From contig JAGZLW010000041.1 in assembly GCA_018364455.1 (NCBI GenBank), positions 1-15,364 of the forward strand: a stretch of 15,364 bases of DNA, in the 5' to 3' direction. How positions within the stretch are numbered: position 1 is the stretch's first letter; each line of letters opens with the position of its first letter. Below, one piece after another: positions 5,853 through 13,700 of the stretch. Below the pieces are notes generated by a model, which was not told the origin of the DNA, did no database searches, and saw nothing but the letters and a program-made list of their open reading frames with translations. This DNA comes from Streptococcus mitis. Lineage in GTDB: Bacteria > Bacillota > Bacilli > Lactobacillales > Streptococcaceae. The position numbers and the translations under genes were made by a program.

Positions 5853-7196
5853 ATGACAAAACGTGTAACGATTATTGATGTAAAAGACTATGTTGGTCAA
5901 GAAGTGACGATTGGCGCTTGGGTTGCCAACAAATCAGGAAAAGGGAAAATCGCCTTCTTGCAATTGCGTGATGGAACAGCCTTCTTCCAAGGTGTAGCCT
6001 TTAAACCAAACTTTGTAGAAAAATTTGGTGAAGAAGTAGGAGCTGAAAAGTTTGATGTCATCAAACGCTTGAGCCAAGAAACTTCTGTTTATGTGACAGG
6101 GATTGTCAAAGAAGACGAACGTTCTAAGTTTGGTTATGAGCTTGATATCACAGATATCGAAGTGATTGGTGAATCTCAAGACTACCCAATTACACCAAAA
6201 GAACACGGAACAGACTTCTTGATGGACAACCGTCACTTGTGGCTACGCTCTCGTAAGCAAGTAGCGGTGATGCAAATCCGTAACGCTATCATCTATGCAA
6301 CTTATGAGTTCTTTGACAAGAACGGCTTCATGAAATTTGATAGCCCAATTCTTTCAGGAAACGCAGCAGAAGACTCAACTGAACTCTTTGAAACGGACTA
6401 CTTCGGAACTCCAGCCTACTTGAGTCAATCAGGGCAGCTATACCTAGAAGCAGGCGCTATGGCCCTTGGTCGTGTCTTTGACTTTGGTCCAGTATTCCGT
6501 GCTGAAAAATCAAAAACGCGCCGTCACTTGACTGAGTTCTGGATGATGGACGCAGAGTACTCATACTTGACTCACGATGAGTCACTTGACTTGCAAGAAG
6601 CTTATGTAAAAGCTCTTCTACAAGGTGTTCTTGACCGTGCGCCTCAAGCCTTGGAAACCTTGGAACGTGATACAGAACTCTTGAAACGCTACATTGCAGA
6701 GCCCTTCAAACGTATCACTTACGATCAAGCCATTGACCTCTTGCAAGAACATGAAAATGATGAAGACGCTGACTACGAACATCTTGAGCATGGTGATGAC
6801 TTTGGTTCACCACATGAAACGTGGATCTCAAACCACTTTGGTGTACCAACATTTGTCATGAACTATCCAGCAGCCATCAAGGCCTTCTACATGAAACCAG
6901 TTCCTGGGAATCCAGAGCGCGTGCTTTGTGCAGATTTGCTTGCTCCAGAAGGCTATGGAGAAATCATCGGAGGATCTATGCGTGAGGAAAACTATGATGC
7001 ATTAGTTGCTAAGATGGATGAACTTGGCATGGATCGTACAGAGTATGAATTTTACCTTGACCTTCGTAAATACGGTACTGTACCACACGGTGGATTTGGT
7101 ATCGGTATCGAGCGTATGGTCACCTTCGCGGCAGGAACAAAACACATCCGTGAAGCTATTCCATTCCCACGTATGTTGCACCGTATCAAACCGTAA
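5853..7196 (+). CDS. asnS: Asparagine--tRNA ligase
   Basis: The 447-residue product has the normal length of bacterial AsnRS. It charges tRNA-Asn with asparagine using ATP, in the cytoplasm. The N-terminal OB-fold anticodon-binding domain (about 1-105) includes VTIGAWVANKSGKGKIAFLQ and LRDGTAFFQ. The class II catalytic core follows, with motif 1 around residues 145-168 (FMKFDSPIL), motif 2 at FRAEKSKTRRHLTEFWMMD (215-233), and motif 3 at GGFGIGIER (413-421) with the ATP-binding Arg421. The start is ATG 5853 with AAAGGA at 5841-5846, 19 nt after the VOC stop and with no terminator between, so it is co-transcribed with aspB. The operon ends at the hairpin 7203-7227. Confidence 0.97.
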   Translation: MTKRVTIIDVKDYVGQEVTIGAWVANKSGKGKIAFLQLRDGTAFFQGVAFKPNFVEKFGEEVGAEKFDVIKRLSQETSVYVTGIVKEDERSKFGYELDITDIEVIGESQDYPITPKEHGTDFLMDNRHLWLRSRKQVAVMQIRNAIIYATYEFFDKNGFMKFDSPILSGNAAEDSTELFETDYFGTPAYLSQSGQLYLEAGAMALGRVFDFGPVFRAEKSKTRRHLTEFWMMDAEYSYLTHDESLDLQEAYVKALLQGVLDRAPQALETLERDTELLKRYIAEPFKRITYDQAIDLLQEHENDEDADYEHLEHGDDFGSPHETWISNHFGVPTFVMNYPAAIKAFYMKPVPGNPERVLCADLLAPEGYGEIIGGSMREENYDALVAKMDELGMDRTEYEFYLDLRKYGTVPHGGFGIGIERMVTFAAGTKHIREAIPFPRMLHRIKP

Positions 7197-7202
7197 GAAT
7201 AG

Positions 7203-7227
7203 AAAAACGCCTATGTGGCGTTTTTTT
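7203..7227 (+). terminator. Intrinsic terminator of the asnS operon
   Basis: AAAAACGCC (7203-7211), a 5-nt loop and GGCGTTTTT (7217-7225) form a 9-bp stem inside a run of seven T (7221-7227). It starts 6 nt after the asnS stop codon. Confidence 0.92.
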
Positions 7228-7241
7228 CTATAGAAAGCTCT

Positions 7242-7305
7242 AGAAACGAAAGGAAATATTATCAGGTTTTCAGAATCGGCTCTTGATAATATGCGCTTTT
7301 CGTGA
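7242..7305. repeat. Imperfect long inverted repeat next to RUP
   Basis: A perfect 9-bp core, ATATTATCA (7256-7264) with TGATAATAT (7284-7292), extends outward to ACGAAAGG against CTTTTCGT with a small bulge, giving arms of about 20 bp. The loop is 19 nt. It fills the space between the asnS terminator and the RUP element. It may be a degraded small mobile repeat or an RNA hairpin; I cannot assign a family. Confidence 0.45.
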
Positions 7306-7308
7306 AAA

Positions 7309-7415
7309 TATAGTGTATTGAATCTAGAACAGTACACTGTGTCTGCTAAAATATTTCTAGAAATTAATTTGCCTTTCTTAATCAGTTTGTTCATATCTTA
7401 TTTTAATCCACTATA
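7309..7415. repeat. RUP element (repeat unit of pneumococcus), 107 bp
   Basis: The left end TATAGTGTATTGAAT (7309-7323) and right end ATTTTAATCCACTATA (7400-7415) are terminal inverted repeats. The span is exactly 107 bp, the published RUP length, and the interior (CTAGAACAGTACAC, TTTCTTAATCAGTTTGTTC) resembles RUP as I remember it. RUPs are non-autonomous, TA-inserting elements thought to be mobilised by IS630-Spn1 transposase. No transposase is in the window. Family assignment is from memory of the motif plus the length match. Confidence 0.8.
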
Positions 7416-7586
7416 TTTACTTCCTTTTCTTATAAAATTGAATTTGTGCTAGAAACATACTATTAGTTGTTTAGAATAGAATTTCGTATCTTAGTACATT
7501 GATCTTATTGTTTAAAAACAGATGTATGTACTAGTTTCTTCAAGGAAGTATTAGATTGAAACCATAAATATATACAAGCATGAAAC

Positions 7587-7615
7587 TTGAATTAATAATA
7601 GTGGAATGATACAAT
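7587..7615 (+). promoter_or_regulatory. Candidate promoter of the giant adhesin gene
   Basis: TTGAAT (7587-7592), a 17-nt spacer and TACAAT (7610-7615) give a transcription start near 7622 and a leader of about 144 nt containing the G10 tract. A weaker alternative lies after the tract: TTGTCT (7708-7713), 16 nt, TATTAA (7730-7735). In the rest of 7416-7765, which is AT-rich, I see no gene. Confidence 0.55.
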
Positions 7616-7689
7616 ATTAAGTGATATTGATAATTATTGGGCAACCCTTTTTTAAGATGATAACCTCTTGATATTACTAAAAAATTTAA

Positions 7690-7699
7690 GGGGGGGGGG
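7690..7699 (+). repeat. Homopolymeric tract of ten G
   Basis: Ten consecutive G, in very AT-rich surroundings, end 66 nt before the adhesin ATG. They lie in the predicted 5' untranslated region, or just upstream of a weaker alternative promoter. Such tracts are prone to slipped-strand length change. Confidence 0.9.
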
Positions 7700-7746
7700 C
7701 TTTCTATTTGTCTGGATACTTCAATTCAATATTAAAAAACATGCAT

Positions 7747-7754
7747 AAAGGAGG
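7747..7754 (+). promoter_or_regulatory. Ribosome binding site of the giant adhesin gene
   Basis: AAAGGAGG matches the 16S tail very well, but it sits 11 nt from the ATG at 7766, longer than the usual 5-9. No in-frame start lies closer, and the YSIRK signal peptide begins at this ATG. Confidence 0.75.
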
Positions 7755-7765
7755 TTCTAAGTCTA

Positions 7766-10700
7766 ATGAAGGGTAAACAACAAGATTTTAGAACGGAAAA
7801 GTATATACGTTACGGTATTCGTAAGTATAGTTTCGGCGCGGCATCGGTAGCGATTGCGGCTGGTTTAATGTTTTTGGGAAATGGAGCAGTTTCAGCTATT
7901 GAACAAAATCCAGTTTCAGACTCTAAAGAAAATATTCAAAAAGTAGAAAATTCTTCTCCAGAATTAGGAGAAAGTAATATCCAGTTGGTTGATATGACAA
8001 CTGAAACACCCAAGAAAGAAGAAGTTAAAGTAAATAAGTCACTTCTTGAAGCAAGTATTGCTACTTTAGAATCTAAACTTTCAACTGCTAAGTATGCGAA
8101 TGCCTCAGTTGTAGCCAATGTTCGTGAAGCTTTAGCTACTGCGAAAGCTGTTTTGGCAAATGAAGCTGCCAAGCAAGAAGAGGTAAATGTTCAAAAAGAG
8201 ATTCTTTCTGCATTGGGAACAGTTGTAACTGAATCAAATAAACTTGGATTAGAGAAAGAACAGGCTGATAAAGATAAGATAGCAAAAGAAGAAGCAGAAA
8301 GAAACGCTACACCAACAGAAAAAGCTCTTTCAGAAGCTAAATCGGCACTCGATAAAGTTTCATCAGAAGCAGATGTAAGCAATACACTTGCGGTTACAGA
8401 ACTTCGTAAGAAGGAAGTAGCCCCAGAGAATCGAGCAGCAATTGAAGCGGCGGTAGCCAAGAACCAAGCTGTACTTAACGAATCAAAAGTACTTTTAGCT
8501 GATAAGAGTGTCACAAAGGAACAGGTGGATGCTCAATTAGCTCGCTTAAATGAATCAATTCTTGCGGTTTACAGTGAGCTTAAAAAAGCAGGAATTGGTC
8601 GTGATGGGAAGTTTGTTGTAGCGTTGGCAGCACAAGATTTTTATGCTGAAGGATCTACAAGTACTACTCATGCTTCAGAAATAAATGCAACAATCCATAC
8701 AGGATCAGATACATATACAATTCCACACCAAGAAATTACCCTAACCAAAGGGGCTGGAACTGATACTTCAGGCCTAGAAGTAGTTGTGTATTCTAACCAA
8801 CGTGATGGTGCTGAAACAAATGCAGGAAATGGACAAACTAGTGCACAAGGTGGTGCAACTGGTCATAATAATAAAGGTCGTGTTGATTATCCTTTAACAC
8901 CAGAGGCTGCTAAAAAGTTAGCAGAAGAAGCTCCTTTATGGAGAAATAAACTTCGTGCAGATGGTTCAAGGATTTCAAATGCAGCGCTTTCGATCTATTC
9001 AGCTAACGGTGGGTATGAATACCTAGCAACTGAAATTTATGGTTATGCATATGAGCAAGGGGTTGATCGTGTATATATTAAAGGATTAAAAGAACGTATT
9101 GCTGTTACAGAGGCTGCTAAGCAAGCTGGATGGAGTCTTACTTCTGTAACACCGACAAACCTTGTTCCTGGTTTAGCATATGATGAGGCTACAGATACTA
9201 TTCAAGGGGTGGTCTCTGCCAATATTGAAAACGGGGTATATGATTTACGTTTTGATGTAACTGCAAGCCATACTGACGGTCGCTCAGTAACTTTTCGACT
9301 TCAGAATTTACGTGCTGGTTGGGTAGGATGGCAAGACACCACACCTCCTACAATAGAATCTGATTCTGCTCGTTATGAACGTACTGTAGGTGATGATGCG
9401 AATATCAATATCCGATTTTATGATGATGCTGGATCAAGTGCGATTCCTAAGGGTACTGCTGGAAACTATAATTATACAACAGCTGAAGGCAAGGTAATTA
9501 CAGTTCGTAAACAGAATTCACCAGCTGTGACTGGTGTGTCAGGCTATAATACTACAGGAGCGACTTTAGATGATTCTAAAGTGTTGATTCCCGGTACTAA
9601 CTACAGTCTTTCTGATAGTACAAAAGATGAGCAAGCTAATGGTAGAACCAATAAGGGTAATGCTATTATTGGAGGTAAGGTTACGGAGGCAGGTATCTAT
9701 ACTGTCTCAGTATATGCTAAAGACTATGATAAGTTATCTAGCAATACAACTTGGAACCAATCAGGTCAAGAAGCGCATGCTTCCCTCACAGTTGTGGTGA
9801 AACCCAAAGTTGAGGTTCAAAACGTTGAAACTTACTCAACAACAGTTCCTGTTAAAATCTCTAAAGGTGCAACAAGTGCAAAAGTAACGATGCCAGATGG
9901 AACTGTAACAAATCTAAAAGCGGTTAAGGGTAAGTGGCTTGTAGATAGTGGTTCAACCAATACAGCAGTTACTGAAGATCAAGAACTAGGTGCCGTAGAT
10001 TCTAATACTGTCTTTAATATTCCCGTCACATCAGAAGCAACCGCAAAAGTTGGTGTGGATAACATTAAAGTAGAATCATCATCTGAAAATGTTAAGGGAA
10101 CTTTCCTACGTGAACAAGTTGAATTAACTGGAACTGACGGTCAAAAACACATCGCAAAATTAAATAGTACATCTGGTCATTGGGAACTTCCAGCTGATTA
10201 TGCTGAAGTAAAGACACCAAATGGTAATGGAACTACAACGTGGACAAAACGCGAAGTGTATACTGAAGCGCAACAAGATGGAGCAATGAAATTCTACATC
10301 TATGAGTATACTCGTCAGCTAGATATCAATGGTAAAGTAACAAGTGTTGATACACCAACTCGCCCACTCACTGTATATGCTTCGCAGAATACTAGTCAAG
10401 CAGGTGATGGAATGTCAGTAACAATCACTTATGATAAACATTCCAATACTTGGTCTTCATCAGATGGTACAGAAGTGACTGCTACCAAATTGGGTGACAA
10501 TTCTTGGGAAGTGCTTACTAAATCAGGATTTGGTGGTATCATTAGAGGAACAATTGCAACAAACTCAGATGTTGCAACTGTAGTTAATACAAAACCAACA
10601 GCAAGTTCACAGGATTATACGTCTACAAAAGGAACTACGGTTGACCTTCGTAATGAAGCAAAAGCTGCAGTGACAATCTCTGATACAGAAGATACTAAGT

Positions 10701-13700
10701 ACGGTAAAACAACTTACATTACTCGTATTACAGTAACATCTCCTTCAGGAGTTCAGAAGGTTTATGACACTAAACAAGATGCAAACAACTACAATCTTGC
10801 TAGTGGTTATACACTGAATGAAGTGGGAGTCTATACAGTAACAGTTGATGTTATTGATAGTAATGGCAATTACACAACAGATGCTACAATAGGTGGAACT
10901 GAATCTGGTGTGGATCATGGGGCTGGCTCATCAACAGCTACAACTACTTACCACATTACAGTAACAGACACAATTGAAGGTCACGATGCTACATCATCTG
11001 ATATCCAAGGAGCTACTCAAACGGGAACACCAACCTTTACTTCTGTAGGTGACGGTTCAACTATTTCACCAAGTGCAACATCACCAGCTAAGTTGGTTGC
11101 AACTGACGGTAGTCTAGTTGAGACTTTAACAGTTGTAAATGAGGGAACTTATACAATTGACCCAACAACAGGTGTTGTAACCTTTAAACCACTTGCAACA
11201 TTCACAGGGACAGCTACTCCAGTAACTGTCAAACTAACTGCAATTCTAGGTACAGATACTAACAATGCTAATATTACTGCAACTGCGACAGCTACATATA
11301 CACCAACAGTAGTTCCAGTAAAACCAACCGCAGTAGCGTCTCAAACAACTGGACCTCAAGGGAAAGCCCAAACTTCTGCTATTAAGTTTGACGTAGCAGA
11401 CACAGATGATACAACTGTAAACTTTGCTAAAGGAACAGTTGCTATTGATGCAAATACAACAAAATCTGTTGATCTTAATACAGCATCAGTAACTCTTCTT
11501 AATGCAGACGGTGTTGCTGTAACATCTGTAACAGTTGCAAATGAGGGAACTTATACACTGGATACAGCGACAAATGTTATTACTTTCCAACCAGTCGCAA
11601 CATTCACAGGAACTGTTACAAAACCAGTTAGTGTACGTATTGCGGATGCGAATGGTACTACTGCAACAACTACTTACACTCCAACTGTCACAGATGTCAC
11701 TATGACAGCTGAAAATGCAGCATCTACAGACGTTCAAGGCAAAACACAAACTGGAACACCAGAATTTGAAACGTCAGATTCATCAGTAACAATTGCGAAA
11801 CGTCAGTTGCTTGATCCCACAACTATACAACCAACTACTAGTGTTACAATCGCAAATGAAGGAACATACACAATTAATCCAACAACAGGTGTTGTAACTT
11901 TCGTACCAGTTCCAACATTTACTGGAGAAGGGACAGGAGTAACTGTTCAAGCAACAGATTCAAATGGTGAGACAGCAACAGCTACTTATAAACCAACTGT
12001 AACACCAATCACGATTACTGGTGAAAATGTAACATCTAAGAATATCCAAGGTGAACAGCAGTCAGAAACACCACTATTCTCATCATCAGATGATAGTGCT
12101 CCAGTGTCAAATTACAAACTTGTAGATCCAACTACTGGAAATACAACGACTGCAACTTCAGTGACTGTTGAAAATGTTGGAACATATACAATTGATTCAA
12201 CAACAGGCAAAGTAACATTCCAACCAGTTGCAACTTATACAGGAACACCAGCATCAGTAACAGTTCAAGCATCAGCAACTATTACTAATGAAAAAGGTGA
12301 ATCAACAGAAATCACTGGTACAGCTACTTATACTCCAACAGTAGTTCCTGTAGTCCCAACAGCTAAAGAATCAGCGACAGCTGGTAAGCAAGGTCAAGCG
12401 CAAACATCACAAATTATTTTTGATACTCCTGATACAGATGCGACAACTTTGAACTTCGTCAAAGGAGAAACATCTGAAGTATTAGGTGAAGATGGTCAAC
12501 CAAAATCAGTAGCTCTTGATAAGAGTGCTTTGACACTTCTTGATGCGAACGGTAATGCTGTAACTACAGTTACGGTTGATGGTGAAGGGACTTACACTCT
12601 TGATAAAACAACTAATGTCATTACATTCCAACCAACTGAAGAATTTACAGGCAAAGCTACACCAGTACGTGTACAAATTGCAGATATCAACGGTACTACT
12701 GTAACAACTAATTACACTCCAACTGTTGTTGCTGAAGATGGAACAGTCATTGTTGAGTATAAGGATGAAGAGGGTAACGTTATCTCTCCTTCAACAACTC
12801 CAGTAAATAACGAAAAAGTGACGACTCCGTTTACAACTGAACCAAAAGAAATTCCTGGTTACACTCTTGTTAAAGTGGAAACAACAAACGGTCAGGTTGA
12901 TGAAGGTACTAAGAAGGTTTCAGGTAAGGTTACAAATGAGCAAACTACTGTGACATATACTTATAGAAAGAATGTTCAAACAGCAACTATTTCTTACTAT
13001 GATGTGACAACTGGTGCAGAAGTTGCTATAGATTCAGCTAAAATTCCAGAAGCAGCTGTTGAGACAGTAGAGGGTGTTTATAAAGGAACTATCGACTTTG
13101 TTAATCGTGAAAAAGCAATTGCAGCTCTTGAAAAAGCTGGCTATACGTTAGTAGAAGATGGTTTCATTGTAGCAACGACAGCTGATAAGCTTTTTGATAA
13201 CGACACAGCGGTGAATCAAAACTTTACGGTAATAGTTAAACAACGTGTGGAACCTGTGACTCCAAATGATGAGAAACCTGTTCCAGGACAACCAGTGGAT
13301 CCAGAAAATCCAAACTCACCTGTATGGCCAAGTACTGCAGAAAATCTTGAGTTAACTAAGACAGTTACTCGTACAATCAAGTACCGCTACAACGATGAAA
13401 ATGGTAAAGAAGTAACAGCTGATAAAGTTCAAACAGTAACCTTCACACGTAGCGCAAGCATTAACTTGGTAACAGGAAATGTGGAATACACTGACTGGTC
13501 AGCAGCACAAACTCTTGAGGCAGTAGTTTCTCCAGAAGTAGCTAATTATACTTATGATAAGAAAACTGTTCCAAGTCTTGAGGTAACAAACGAGTCAACT
13601 GATAGTACAGTATACGTTATCTATAAACCAGTAGCGCCAACTGCAACACCTGCTACATCAACTGATATCCAAGGTAAGCCACAAACAGGTACTCCAACAT

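Noticed and set aside
7002..7394. 130-codon minus-strand ORF across the asnS end
   Set aside because: It overlaps asnS antisense, crosses the terminator and the RUP, and shows no domain or ribosome binding site.
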